Source: a virus. From it: DNA of 32,440 nucleotides. Made by a program: the position numbers and the translations under genes. Below the pieces are notes generated by a model, which did not search any database, was not told the DNA's origin, and saw only the letters and a program-made list of their open reading frames with translations. This document shows positions 7,125 through 15,867 of the stretch, piece by piece (the first letter of the stretch is position 1; each line of letters opens with the position of its first letter). The stretch is taken from IMG/VR virus record IMGVR_UViG_3300006033_000076, positions 1 to 32,440 of that record; one strand, given 5' to 3'.

Positions 7125-7403
7125 TTATCCTTCCACAGTGATGGGGATCTTCCTGTAAGTTAGGATCTGGTTGGCTAATGAAAATGATGAAGCAGCCGCT
7201 GAACGAAGAAGAGCCATCTCAGCTGCGGTCACTACAACGGTTGTTGGTGTCACTCGGTAGTTGTTGGCAAATCGATCGAATGCAGTTACCATCGATCCAG
7301 CAGGATCTTCTGGGTGAATGGTGTACGGGGCGGAGTTCAACACTGTTTGGTTGCTTCGACCTCCACAACATGACGCGTGGTTGTATTTGAATTTGAAGTG
7401 CAT
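7125..7403 (-). CDS. Hypothetical protein, 92 aa
   Basis: Not recognised. The visible parts are a short basic N-terminus with a CCGG motif and a C-terminal helical segment (AAEMALLRSAAASSFSLANQI). There is no membrane segment. Its ATG overlaps the TAA of the preceding gene by one base (TAATG), which suggests translational coupling, and it ends four bases before the zinc-ribbon gene. Confidence 0.65.
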   Translation of the reverse strand: MHFKFKYNHASCCGGRSNQTVLNSAPYTIHPEDPAGSMVTAFDRFANNYRVTPTTVVVTAAEMALLRSAAASSFSLANQILTYRKIPITVEG

Positions 7404-7798
7404 TATCGGAGACTGTCGTGGATAGATTTCAACTGAGCAACCAGTGCTTTCTGCTCTCCCTGGGGGAGCTTGTCGAGTTTTCCTAGTTTGGTGAGCAGTG
7501 TTGTCTGCATCGACGGAAGTCGCGCACCTGCTGTCATCACATGATGAGCAGCAGCTTTGTTGCTCGTCAGCTGTGCTAGGATTTTTCGATATGTGGCGTC
7601 GTCAATTTCAACCGATTTGCGAAAAGTCGGCTTGGATAGTACGTACAACCCAGTGACAATGGTTGCTATTTTTTCACGGAGTTGTTTCTTTGCGCCAGAA
7701 ATTTCAGCTGGTTTTGACATGATCAATCCAGCAATTTTGTCCAAATATACCATTGCTTGGTTGGACTGAGTCTGCTCGAGTAGGGTGCGAAGTTTCAC
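7403..7798 (-). CDS. Hypothetical helical protein, first gene of a minus-strand operon, 131 aa
   Basis: Not recognised; mostly helical and Lys/Gln/Leu-rich (KLRTLLEQTQSNQ, KKQLREKIATIVTGLYVLSK, LLTKLGKLDKLPQGEQK). The frame is open up to 7921, but the longer versions would begin upstream of the minus-strand late promoter at 7821-7828 and overlap the divergent neck gene. GTG 7798 is chosen because it lies 22 bases after that promoter, has AGGA six bases upstream and avoids the overlap. The C-terminal end is coupled to the next gene. Confidence 0.7.
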   Translation of the reverse strand: MKLRTLLEQTQSNQAMVYLDKIAGLIMSKPAEISGAKKQLREKIATIVTGLYVLSKPTFRKSVEIDDATYRKILAQLTSNKAAAHHVMTAGARLPSMQTTLLTKLGKLDKLPQGEQKALVAQLKSIHDSLR

Positions 7799-7820
7799 GA
7801 CAGTCCTGCAGTAGGTTCCG

Positions 7821-7828
7821 TATTTATC
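7821..7828 (-). promoter_or_regulatory. T4-like late promoter GATAAATA, minus strand
   Basis: TATTTATC on the plus strand reads GATAAATA on the minus strand, 22 bases before the GTG start at 7798. It lies 11 bases from the plus-strand late promoter at 7840, making a divergent pair. Confidence 0.75.
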
Positions 7829-7839
7829 GCACATCTGCT

Positions 7840-7847
7840 GATAAATA
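7840..7847 (+). promoter_or_regulatory. T4-like late promoter GATAAATA before the neck gene
   Basis: It lies 21 bases before ATG 7869. The leader between them (CACGCGCTCAACACAACA region) has no Shine-Dalgarno motif. Confidence 0.78.
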
Positions 7848-7868
7848 ACCCACGCGCTCAACACAACA

Positions 7869-10733
7869 ATGACATCGACCACATTCTTTGATGCTCCAGG
7901 TGGAATCCGAAAAGAAGGCAATTCTCAAACTCTGACGTTCACTCGTACGTCGGATACCACAGGTACGTTGTGCTGGGCTCCAACTCCTCCAACCCCATCA
8001 ACTGGATGTGGCACACCAAGTGGACATTACAGTGGGGGGCTGTTGGTTGGCAGCACGTCTCCTATCGAACAACCCAACAAACCAACGGACGGTGTCTGCT
8101 GCTACAAAGGGGATCCGACGTTCGACCCACTGGCATTTGCGGGAGACATGCTCGGAAATGCTCGTGTATTGTGGAGCAGCAACACTGACACGAAAACTGG
8201 TTGTGTTACTGTTGACGGCTTGGATGCAAAATGCACTGCGTACTATTTTGCATTCTTCGCGATCGACAACGTATGTCGATACAACCAAGATGGGATTTAC
8301 AGTTACTCGCTGAACCACGGTGGTCCGAAGATTGAGTGTGTCTCTGGATCGCAAACCATCCTCACAAATGGAGCCGACCTAACAAGCGAGATCCCAGCCA
8401 CAGTCGATCGTCTAATCAACTATCCGGTTACGATGGTCGTAGATGGTAAGCCCCTCGAGCTGGTGCTCCGTGGGAGTGAACTCACCACATACCAGAGCGC
8501 AATCGATGAGCTAACCTCTGCGTGGAAACACATCGTTCCACCACTAGAGTCAGAGTATCCTCCATTCTACGGTCAGTTTCTCCAACTTGGTGAGCGTTGG
8601 TACCAGCACAATGGTGTGAAGTACAACGAAGTGTTTCCGAAGCTACAGAGCACAGATCCCACATTGGCGATTGACGGGGATCTGTGGTTTGACACTACCG
8701 CACGAGTACTGCGGGAATTTACAATCGCTCTGGGGTGGTCACAGGTTGAACCAGTCATCACCCATCCAACAGACCCAACGATTGTTGCCAACGAAGAGAT
8801 GTGGTTTGACGGCACAACGGTGAGGTGGTTTGATGGTGCTGTTTGGGTACCAGTAACCGCCGTATACTCCCAATCGACTGACCCCAAACTTGCTCCCACT
8901 CTGACGGGGACCACGGTGTGGAAGCGTGATGGAGAGTTCCTTAGATGGAACACATCACGCAACAAATGGATCCCTGCAACTGCGCTTGTGTATGCAGGGG
9001 ACCTAGCAGCGATCCCCAACGGCACGCTGTGGTTCGATCTATCGGGCAACGCGCTCCGGATGTGGAATGGAGTTGACTGGATTGCCCAGGCAGCCACAGT
9101 TGCAACGCAGGCACCAATTAACCCCACACTGAATCAAGTTTGGGTAGATCCAGTTGCCCGTGTTGTTCGACGTTACAACCCACTGATCCCTCAGTGGGAG
9201 ACGATCTCTGCAACTTTCTATCACAAACAGCTCGACATTGAAGCAGCTGGTGACCTACATTATGATCCAGTCGCTGAGACGCTGGCGATTTACGATGCGA
9301 TGACTCTGTCGTGGGTGGACATCACATCGACTCTGTTTGCCACGGCGTTGGATCCATCTCTTCCACCCACGATTCCGCTCGACGCTGTGTGGTTCAACAC
9401 CACACATTCCTTGTGGTTCATCAATTCTGAGTGTGGTTGGGAGGGGACGCAGGAGGTCATCCACAGTGCTGTGGACCCAAGGACCATCACAACTGGGTTC
9501 TGGTTCAATTCAGCAACGCAACTGTGGTATGAACGAGATGGCTTGTTGTGGACAGCATTGAACCCAACCATCTCAGCAATTGACCCAACTATTCCAACAC
9601 TTGGGTCAACGTGGTTTGATGGGGTGACGCTGTATCAACGGTCTACACCAACAGACTGGACTGCTGTCCCATTTGAGACGACTCCGTCTGTTGTTGATGT
9701 TGGGGCACGATGGTTGGACAACGCTGGAACGCTGCACGTTTGGACAGGAACCCAATGGGACACTGTGACGCCACCATACACTGTTGCCACAACAGAGACT
9801 GACAACATTGTGATTACTTCTGCATTTTGTGGAAGTGGGTCATACATCGACATCACTAAGGAAACGCTATTCTCCGCTCTGCGGTTCACGCTCTGCACTC
9901 CACGCCAAGGAAATGACGGTACATCTGGGGTTCCAATGTACGACGAGTTGGGAGTGGGTACAGACGGGTCTGTTGACGAACGCCGAAAGATCATTGACAA
10001 TCTGTACATGCGACTTGGTGCACCAACCATCAATGTTGAGTTGACGCGGGATCAGATGGATCTTGCTGTGCAACGAGGGTTGGACTACATCCGACGCGAC
10101 TCGGGTGCTGGCTACAACCGAGGGTATTTCTTCTTGGACCTCCAAGCTGGACAGCAGAAGTATGTGCTCACTAGCAAGGCAGTTGGCTTCCATAAGATCG
10201 TTGACGTGCTGTATCTTTACCGTCCACGTGGTGGATTCCTCAACTCTACATTTGGTGGTGAAATCTACGGACAGCAGTTGATGCAACAACTGTATGTTTC
10301 GGGGACGTTCGACATCCTTTCGTACCATCTGTTGGCTAGCTACCAGACAGTGGTTGCTAAGTTGTTTGCGTCGGAATTTCAATTTCAGTGGGTTGAGCGC
10401 ACACGAACGCTAACCATTATGCGGAAGATCCCCCGCGCTGAACGAATCCTTGTCGATGCCGTCATTGAACGAACAGAACAGGATTTGTTGACAGACCGCA
10501 CCACCAAAAATTGGATCGAGAACTGGGCTCTCACTGAAGCAAAGATCATGTTGGGGGACATGCGTGGCAAGTACGCCACACTGCCAGGGGCTGGTGGTGC
10601 TGTGACGCTCAACGCGAGTGAATTGAAAACTGAGGCTGTTGCGCTCCAGGAAAAGTTGGTGCGGGAGCTGGACGACTACATGGCGTCGGATGTTGAAACC
10701 TGGGGGCTTGGTGGCACAATTGCCAAGGGATAA
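7869..10733 (+). CDS. Neck (gp13-like) protein with a large adhesin-like N-terminal extension
   Basis: A 954-residue protein with three parts. Residues about 20-165 resemble a cysteine-containing fibronectin type III domain (VDGLDAKCTAYYFAFFAID). Residues about 260-632 hold roughly ten tandem repeats of 30-45 residues with the pattern DPT...LWFD.....L..W.g..W.pv (for example GDLWFDTTARVL, EEMWFDGTTVRWFDG, GTLWFDLSGNALRMWNG). From about residue 700 the sequence follows the T4 gp13 family (IIDNLYMRLGAPTINVELTR, YVLTSKAVGFHKIVDVL, LLASYQTVVAKLF, ENWALTEAKIMLGDMRGKY). T4 gp13 is about 309 residues and closes the filled head as part of the neck. The next gene follows by three bases. The repeats most likely make a fibre-like or carbohydrate-binding projection at the collar, which is inference. 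Confidence 0.82.
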   Translation: MTSTTFFDAPGGIRKEGNSQTLTFTRTSDTTGTLCWAPTPPTPSTGCGTPSGHYSGGLLVGSTSPIEQPNKPTDGVCCYKGDPTFDPLAFAGDMLGNARVLWSSNTDTKTGCVTVDGLDAKCTAYYFAFFAIDNVCRYNQDGIYSYSLNHGGPKIECVSGSQTILTNGADLTSEIPATVDRLINYPVTMVVDGKPLELVLRGSELTTYQSAIDELTSAWKHIVPPLESEYPPFYGQFLQLGERWYQHNGVKYNEVFPKLQSTDPTLAIDGDLWFDTTARVLREFTIALGWSQVEPVITHPTDPTIVANEEMWFDGTTVRWFDGAVWVPVTAVYSQSTDPKLAPTLTGTTVWKRDGEFLRWNTSRNKWIPATALVYAGDLAAIPNGTLWFDLSGNALRMWNGVDWIAQAATVATQAPINPTLNQVWVDPVARVVRRYNPLIPQWETISATFYHKQLDIEAAGDLHYDPVAETLAIYDAMTLSWVDITSTLFATALDPSLPPTIPLDAVWFNTTHSLWFINSECGWEGTQEVIHSAVDPRTITTGFWFNSATQLWYERDGLLWTALNPTISAIDPTIPTLGSTWFDGVTLYQRSTPTDWTAVPFETTPSVVDVGARWLDNAGTLHVWTGTQWDTVTPPYTVATTETDNIVITSAFCGSGSYIDITKETLFSALRFTLCTPRQGNDGTSGVPMYDELGVGTDGSVDERRKIIDNLYMRLGAPTINVELTRDQMDLAVQRGLDYIRRDSGAGYNRGYFFLDLQAGQQKYVLTSKAVGFHKIVDVLYLYRPRGGFLNSTFGGEIYGQQLMQQLYVSGTFDILSYHLLASYQTVVAKLFASEFQFQWVERTRTLTIMRKIPRAERILVDAVIERTEQDLLTDRTTKNWIENWALTEAKIMLGDMRGKYATLPGAGGAVTLNASELKTEAVALQEKLVRELDDYMASDVETWGLGGTIAKG

Positions 10734-10736
10734 ACC

Positions 10737-12500
10737 ATGAGCATTTTTCTTGACCCATCTGTGGATCGAGTGGTGTTGCCAAACACCACTACAACGATTC
10801 CATCACCAAAGAACACCTGCGAGCCCGTGACAGATACGTGTGGGACCTGTAAGCCACTGCCACATCTTCAGCAGCCAACGTGTGATACCAGTAACCCTGG
10901 CTGTATCATCCTGACCCCCGCTGGCGTGCAGCTTCCGGAGGGTGACAACTCCAGTTGTTCTAGCTTCCAGTTACAAAAGCAGACAGCAGACAATGCGTAC
11001 ATCAATGCTCTTGCCAATGAAAACTTGAATCTTGGTGGTGCAGATGCGTGTTTCTACAAACTACTTGGTGTCCAACAGCAGGGAACGCTAGTAGACGCCG
11101 CTGGTGGTGGGAAAGCGATCAGTAGTGACTCGCTTGCTGATTTTCCTCCGGACAACGCGTTTGACAGATTTGCAAGCTACTGGATGTCGTGTGCTTCGGG
11201 TCAAGGCGTATTGCAGAGTTGGATTGGGTATGACTTTGGATTGTTGAAGCACGCCTCTGGGCTACCAATGTATTCAACAGAAGCCAACGCACAGTCACGC
11301 AAGCACATTACAGCACTTGCAGTCAAACAGGGTGGCGACTCGTCAAATTGGGTATCTCGCATTCGGGTCGAGCGAAGTGACAATGGGGTACAGTGGCGAG
11401 GAGTCGATGTCGTTGATTTGCCGCAGACAGCAGAGCGTGTACAGATCCACATCAAACAGAGTGTGCCATCGAGAATGTGGCGCATCCGACCCATCGACAC
11501 AAAATCGACAGGAGATTGGAAAGTTGAAACGCTGGAGTTGTTTGAGTTCGCAATCACAGATTTGAACTACCTCCAAGAATCACCATTGTTTCAAGAGAAT
11601 CGTGATCGCTCGTACTGCATTAACCCAGTGAAGATCAAGATTTTTTACGACCTCGTCAACATTAGCACTGAGTTGTCGCGTTTTGGTATTGATCTGCCAA
11701 CAGCAACCATGACAATTGCTGTGAACTTTTCTGAAGCAGTGAAGCAGTTGGGACGGGGTGTGATCATTGGAGACGTCATTGAAATTCCAAGCGAAATGCA
11801 GTTCACTGCCGACATGAAGATTGTCCGGAAGTTTGTCGAGGTGTCGGATGTGACGTGGTCAACCAAAGGTTACACCCCTGGTTGGACTCCGCTGTTTCAA
11901 CAAATCACAGCAAAACCAATGCTCGCTCGTCAAGAGGTTCTCGACATCGTTGGATCGCTCGAGGCTGATCTTGGAGAGGATGGCACTGGATACAGATCCG
12001 ATGATCTGTTGTTCTCAGATATGGCACTTCGAGTCAATGAGCAGATACAAATTGCAGCAGATGAAATGCTTCCTCAGATGGGGCAAGATGCTGGGTTTGT
12101 TGCTGATGTGACGGAGATCCCAACACCCCAGATAGAAGCAGCGGCTGATCTTGGATTGAACCTAGCGAAGCTCACGACGACCTACACAGATTCGATTCGA
12201 GGGGAATCTCCCACAATGCGAACAGGAATGCCACCGTCTGGTACCGCTCCTGAAATGTTCACTACTGGGGACCATAGCGTTGGATTTCCGCAGAATCCAA
12301 AGAATGGGCAATACCATCGGATGTCGTATGAGTCTCTCACTACTGAGAAAATCCCACCCAAGTTGTATCGATACAGCTTGGCCAAAACACGGTGGATTTT
12401 CATGGAGAGTGACGAGCGATTCGAAACTCAGACTGGAAAGAATCGGTTGAAGTCGTACATGGTGTCTGAAGACAAAACCGACCTACACAACATGAGATAA
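10737..12500 (+). CDS. Neck protein (gp14-like) carrying a discoidin domain
   Basis: A 587-residue protein. The N-terminus is cysteine-rich (NTCEPVTDTCGTCKPL). Residues about 105-273 match the F5/8 type C (discoidin) fold: DNAFDRFASYWMS, SWIGYDFG, RKHITALAV, RVERSDNGVQWRGVDVVDL, RMWRIRPI and a final strand VETLELFEF. Residues about 285-400 resemble T4-like gp14 neck proteins (KIFYDLVNISTELSRFGIDL, GDVIEIPSEMQ, KIVRKFVEVSDVTW). The tail is long and variable. Gene order after the gp13-like gene and before the gp15-like gene supports gp14. Discoidin domains usually bind sugars or lipids on surfaces. AAGGGA seven bases before the ATG is a good ribosome site. Confidence 0.72.
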   Translation: MSIFLDPSVDRVVLPNTTTTIPSPKNTCEPVTDTCGTCKPLPHLQQPTCDTSNPGCIILTPAGVQLPEGDNSSCSSFQLQKQTADNAYINALANENLNLGGADACFYKLLGVQQQGTLVDAAGGGKAISSDSLADFPPDNAFDRFASYWMSCASGQGVLQSWIGYDFGLLKHASGLPMYSTEANAQSRKHITALAVKQGGDSSNWVSRIRVERSDNGVQWRGVDVVDLPQTAERVQIHIKQSVPSRMWRIRPIDTKSTGDWKVETLELFEFAITDLNYLQESPLFQENRDRSYCINPVKIKIFYDLVNISTELSRFGIDLPTATMTIAVNFSEAVKQLGRGVIIGDVIEIPSEMQFTADMKIVRKFVEVSDVTWSTKGYTPGWTPLFQQITAKPMLARQEVLDIVGSLEADLGEDGTGYRSDDLLFSDMALRVNEQIQIAADEMLPQMGQDAGFVADVTEIPTPQIEAAADLGLNLAKLTTTYTDSIRGESPTMRTGMPPSGTAPEMFTTGDHSVGFPQNPKNGQYHRMSYESLTTEKIPPKLYRYSLAKTRWIFMESDERFETQTGKNRLKSYMVSEDKTDLHNMR

Positions 12501-12503
12501 ATA
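12496..12503 (+). promoter_or_regulatory. T4-like late promoter GATAAATA before the tail completion gene
   Basis: It overlaps the stop of the gp14-like gene and lies 20 bases before ATG 12524. No Shine-Dalgarno motif lies between them. Confidence 0.78.
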
Positions 12504-12523
12504 GTCGACTCGCCAACCTCACC

Positions 12524-13300
12524 ATGAAGACACAACCATATTTTTACAGTCAGCAGATTGAGCGTTACCTCATTCAATTTGCCAATGTATTTTCTGGGTT
12601 CCAAGTGAAGGTTGGGATTGGTGAGAAGGAACAGATGGTTTCTGTTCCCATCATGTACGGAAGCATCGACAAGGTGGTTGCATCAATTGATGCGGGGAAT
12701 ACTCAGAATCGCCCCATCAGACTCCCGATGATGTCGACCCACATGACATCGATTGGACTTGCTGCTGAGTTGCGACATGGAGTGGGGCAAGAGGATCGGT
12801 TTTCATACCTCCAGTCTGGTGGCGTGATCCCAACTGATGTTCGGGTGCTGCATCGATACATGCCAATTCCATACAAGCTCACTTGTGAGGTGTATACCTA
12901 CTGCAGTAACCAAATCCAACAACTGCAATTGCTTGAGCAAATTCTCGTCTTGTTTGACCCATCGATGGTGATCCAAACAACAGATTCGACGTTTGATTGG
13001 ACCAAACTCACGTCTGTTGAGTTGACGGATGTGTCACTCGAAGAAAATATTCCAAGTGGAGATGCAGACCGGTTGATTGTCAGCAAGTTGACGTTTGAGT
13101 TCCCTGTTTGGATTACCCCACCTGCGAAGTCGAAGACTGATTTTGTGGAATCGATTGTGATTCGGTTGGCTGATTTGAATGAGTTGATCGACAACGCTGA
13201 AAACTTCTTCAATGGCTCCACAGAGATTGATAACGGGGTCACCAGTAAGTCGGTTCAGGTTGTTCAATACACCCCTACTGAGCCTCCTGAACCACGCTGA
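12524..13300 (+). CDS. Tail completion / sheath stabiliser protein, gp15-like
   Basis: A 258-residue protein of the T4-like gp15 family, which caps the top of the tail and joins it to the neck. Recognisable blocks are YFYSQQIERYLIQFANVFSG, VPIMYGSIDKVVASI, RYMPIPYKLTCEVYTYCSN, QLQLLEQILVLFDPSMVIQT and LTFEFPVWITPPAKSK, in the order and spacing of cyanophage gp15 proteins. Length is close to T4 gp15 (272 residues). The start is supported by the late promoter 20 bases upstream; the leader lacks a Shine-Dalgarno motif. Position after the two neck genes fits the T4 order 13-14-15. The last 26 bases overlap the end of a minus-strand ORF. Confidence 0.88.
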   Translation: MKTQPYFYSQQIERYLIQFANVFSGFQVKVGIGEKEQMVSVPIMYGSIDKVVASIDAGNTQNRPIRLPMMSTHMTSIGLAAELRHGVGQEDRFSYLQSGGVIPTDVRVLHRYMPIPYKLTCEVYTYCSNQIQQLQLLEQILVLFDPSMVIQTTDSTFDWTKLTSVELTDVSLEENIPSGDADRLIVSKLTFEFPVWITPPAKSKTDFVESIVIRLADLNELIDNAENFFNGSTEIDNGVTSKSVQVVQYTPTEPPEPR

Positions 13301-13589
13301 TGTGTGGGCAGCTCTTGCTGCAGAATTTGTTGTATCGATTTGTGTGGGAGTTGAATGCTGTGAAGCTCCCACACTTGACACAGCCAGGTGGGGCCTCCAA
13401 TTCGTGCAGCATGCAATACACAGCTTCGCGGATATCGTCATTGCACCAACTGTAGTAATCCAAAAATTCCCTGTATAGCTTGTGGACGCGCCCTGCGTAG
13501 AACTCCCACTTGGGGTTTAGCACCACCCCGCGAGAGGTGACGAGTAGTAGACGTTCGTTAATGAGGAGCTGTTTGTACGTTGAATGCAT
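13275..13589 (-). CDS. Zinc-finger ORF, probable homing endonuclease remnant
   Basis: A 104-residue minus-strand frame lying between the tail completion and sheath genes. The C-terminal part has C-x2-C ... C-x3-C (CVKCGSFTAFN, RYNKFCSKSCP), and the block before it (REAVYCMLHELEAPPG) resembles the N-terminal recognition module that precedes the nuclease in many phage homing endonucleases. No nuclease motif remains. The frame is open from GTG 13601; ATG 13589 is chosen, with AGG 11 bases upstream. Its opposite strand and its position between conserved late genes suit a mobile gene or its relic. It could also be a functional small zinc protein. Confidence 0.55.
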   Translation of the reverse strand: MHSTYKQLLINERLLLVTSRGVVLNPKWEFYAGRVHKLYREFLDYYSWCNDDIREAVYCMLHELEAPPGCVKCGSFTAFNSHTNRYNKFCSKSCPHISVVQEAQ

Positions 13590-13618
13590 CGAAAGCGGCA
13601 CCTAAAACATCGAGGGTC

Positions 13619-13626
13619 AATAAATA
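13619..13626 (+). promoter_or_regulatory. T4-like late promoter AATAAATA before the sheath gene
   Basis: It lies 26 bases before ATG 13653, and an AAGGA ribosome site lies between them, so promoter, leader and start agree. It rules out the upstream ATG at 13584 as the start. Confidence 0.8.
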
Positions 13627-13652
13627 AGGAGACAGCCTACAAGGATACACAA

Positions 13653-15785
13653 ATGGCATCTCTAGTTTCTCCTGGCGTAACAACACAACTCATCGACGAA
13701 TCGATGTATGTTCCAAGTGTTGCTGACACCGTTCCTCTGATTTTCATTGCAACCCAACAAGACAAACTGCAAACTGATGGTGTGCAAACTGCGTTGGGAA
13801 CGATCGAGCACAGCACTGTGCGCACAGTCACCTCACTCAAGCAGAGTCTTGAGTTGTACGGAGCGCCAAGTTTCCTCCGCACTGCAACGGGTCGCGATCT
13901 CCATGGTGATGCACGAAACGAAGTGGGTTTGTTTGCCCTGAACCGTTTCCTCGGAATTGGCAGCTTGGCGTATGTTGTTCGTGCCAACGTGAACTTGGAC
14001 GACTCTTACACATCCACCTCCAACCGTTGGATCACCAAGACAACTGCCGCTGCGTCTGAATTGCAGGCTCTGGCTGACGCATATCTGAACACCTACAACG
14101 TCCAGAATGGGTTCTCCCCCGCCGACGCTGGATATCGTTCGACGATCAACGCCACTGAGATGAACCTGTTTGCTCGTCAAGTGATGAGCCCGATTTTCGC
14201 TGATGTGACATTCGCCAATGCTGAATTTGACTTCTACGATGACAACGCCACTCCTGCACTGAGCACATCTGGCTACCAAGCGATCGACATGAACGCTGGT
14301 ATCACCGCAACGTCACTCCCCACAGGGCTGGCCGACACTGCTCAGATCTACTCGGCAATTGTTGCTGTGGATGGTGTGTCACGTGCTGTTGCTTTCACAG
14401 GCAATGTTGCACAGACGTTTGCTGACTTCATCACTCAAGTGAATGCAAAGTTGGCTGGTGTTGCCACGATCACTGTGTCGGGTGGAAACCTGCAAATCAC
14501 TGCATCATCTGTTGGCAGCAACAGTGTTGTGTCGATTGTGGATTCGAACCTGTTCAACAGCCTGACTGGTTTTGTGCAACTTCTGCAACCCATCGCTGGA
14601 ACGACCGCCGATGCAGCAGTGAACATGTATGAGAATGGATTCAACCAACCCGCAACCAATACATACGCTGGCTTCGATGGAATGGTTACCATCTGGTCTA
14701 CATCAAGCCCTGGTCCTGGCACCGGCGCAATCGACACTCAGTGGACACCGTACGAAGCTGGTCAGAGCCTGTTGGACATGGCGACAGACTACACGTTCAC
14801 TCAGGAATTCCTGAACAAGACAAGTCTGGGTTCTTACGATGCTGCTCGTCGTCTGACCATCGTTCGTGCACTGCAGGCAGCTGTCAACAGCAATACGGAA
14901 GTTCGTTCTGAACTGTATGAATACAACTTGATCGTTTGCCCAGGTTTCCCTGAAGTAACGGATGAGTTGGTGACGCTGTGTGAGGACATCGGTGAAGAGG
15001 CATTCGTGATCTCCGATACCCCATACACTGTGAACCCAGAGAACGCTGTGAACTGGGCAACTCCTGGTGTTGTGAATGCATCGTCTCCCGACTCGCTGCA
15101 TCAAGTGAACCGGAACGTCGCATACTACTACCCACACGGGATCAGCTCGAACGTGGATGGTCGTGATGTGTTTATTCCAGCATCTGCAATTGCACTCCGC
15201 ACGTATGCATACAGTGACCGCGAATCAGAAGTGTGGTGGGCTCCTGCTGGTCCACGTCGTGGCCAAGTGACTGGAGTGACTCGCGTTGGGTATCTGACTG
15301 GTGTGTTGGGTGAACCTACCACATTCGTTGACGTGGCTTTGAACAAAGGGCAGCGTGATGCGCTGTACAACTTCCCGCGGAACGTGAACCCGATTGTGAA
15401 CATGCCCGGCCGTGGAATCTTGGTGTTCGGTCAGAAGACTTCTGTTGGCCTGAACGCGTCTGCTCTGGACCGCATCAACGTGGCTCGCTTGTGTGCTCAC
15501 ATTCGTCGTCAGGCTCGGAAAATTGCGTTTGGGTTCTTGTTTGAACCAAACGACCAGATCACACGCGACAACCTGAAGTCGGCGATCGACGGAATGCTGA
15601 ACTCGATCCTGTCGAAGCGTGGTCTTGTGGACTTCTTGACAATCTGTGATGCATACAACAACCCCCCAGAGGTTGTCGATCGTAACGAGATTGTGTGTGA
15701 TGTTGGTATCGTCCCAATGAAGGTTGGTGAATTTATCTACATCCCAATTCGTGTCCACCCACAGGGCACGAACCTGACAGCATGA
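13653..15785 (+). CDS. Tail sheath protein, gp18-like
   Basis: A 710-residue contractile sheath protein. It begins MASLVSPGVTTQLIDESMYV as T4-like sheaths do, continues with DTVPLIFIATQ and the block LFALNRFLGIGSLAYVVRAN, and ends with the conserved assembly domain (ARLCAHIRRQARKIAFGFLF, NDQITRDNLKSAIDGMLNSI, CDAYNNPPEVVDRNEIVCDV, EFIYIPIRVHPQG). Residues about 210-318 form an insertion (TFADFITQVNAKLAG, TISVGGN-like strands, LFNSLTGFVQL) that resembles the IN motif of flagellar hook proteins and would face outward. The start has an AAGGA ribosome site and a late promoter. Codons are biased to common ones, as for the capsid gene. T4 gp18 is 659 residues. Confidence 0.95.
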   Translation: MASLVSPGVTTQLIDESMYVPSVADTVPLIFIATQQDKLQTDGVQTALGTIEHSTVRTVTSLKQSLELYGAPSFLRTATGRDLHGDARNEVGLFALNRFLGIGSLAYVVRANVNLDDSYTSTSNRWITKTTAAASELQALADAYLNTYNVQNGFSPADAGYRSTINATEMNLFARQVMSPIFADVTFANAEFDFYDDNATPALSTSGYQAIDMNAGITATSLPTGLADTAQIYSAIVAVDGVSRAVAFTGNVAQTFADFITQVNAKLAGVATITVSGGNLQITASSVGSNSVVSIVDSNLFNSLTGFVQLLQPIAGTTADAAVNMYENGFNQPATNTYAGFDGMVTIWSTSSPGPGTGAIDTQWTPYEAGQSLLDMATDYTFTQEFLNKTSLGSYDAARRLTIVRALQAAVNSNTEVRSELYEYNLIVCPGFPEVTDELVTLCEDIGEEAFVISDTPYTVNPENAVNWATPGVVNASSPDSLHQVNRNVAYYYPHGISSNVDGRDVFIPASAIALRTYAYSDRESEVWWAPAGPRRGQVTGVTRVGYLTGVLGEPTTFVDVALNKGQRDALYNFPRNVNPIVNMPGRGILVFGQKTSVGLNASALDRINVARLCAHIRRQARKIAFGFLFEPNDQITRDNLKSAIDGMLNSILSKRGLVDFLTICDAYNNPPEVVDRNEIVCDVGIVPMKVGEFIYIPIRVHPQGTNLTA

Positions 15786-15786
15786 T

Positions 15787-15810
15787 AAAAGGCCCTTCGG
15801 GGCCTTTTTT
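15787..15810 (+). terminator. Intrinsic terminator after the sheath gene
   Basis: AAAAGGCCC pairs with GGGCCTTTT around a TTCG tetraloop and ends in T6, directly after the sheath stop codon. Confidence 0.95.
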
Positions 15811-15867
15811 GTTGCGCCCACGATGTTGGCGACTGTAGAATTGGTGCTTCTTTAATAGGAGTCCCCC

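Noticed and set aside
13342-13374. A 9-pair inverted repeat (GTGTGGGAG / CTCCCACAC) that looks like a terminator after the tail completion gene.
   Set aside because: No T tract, and the bases are explained as codons around the zinc-finger CGS and SHT residues of the minus-strand ORF.
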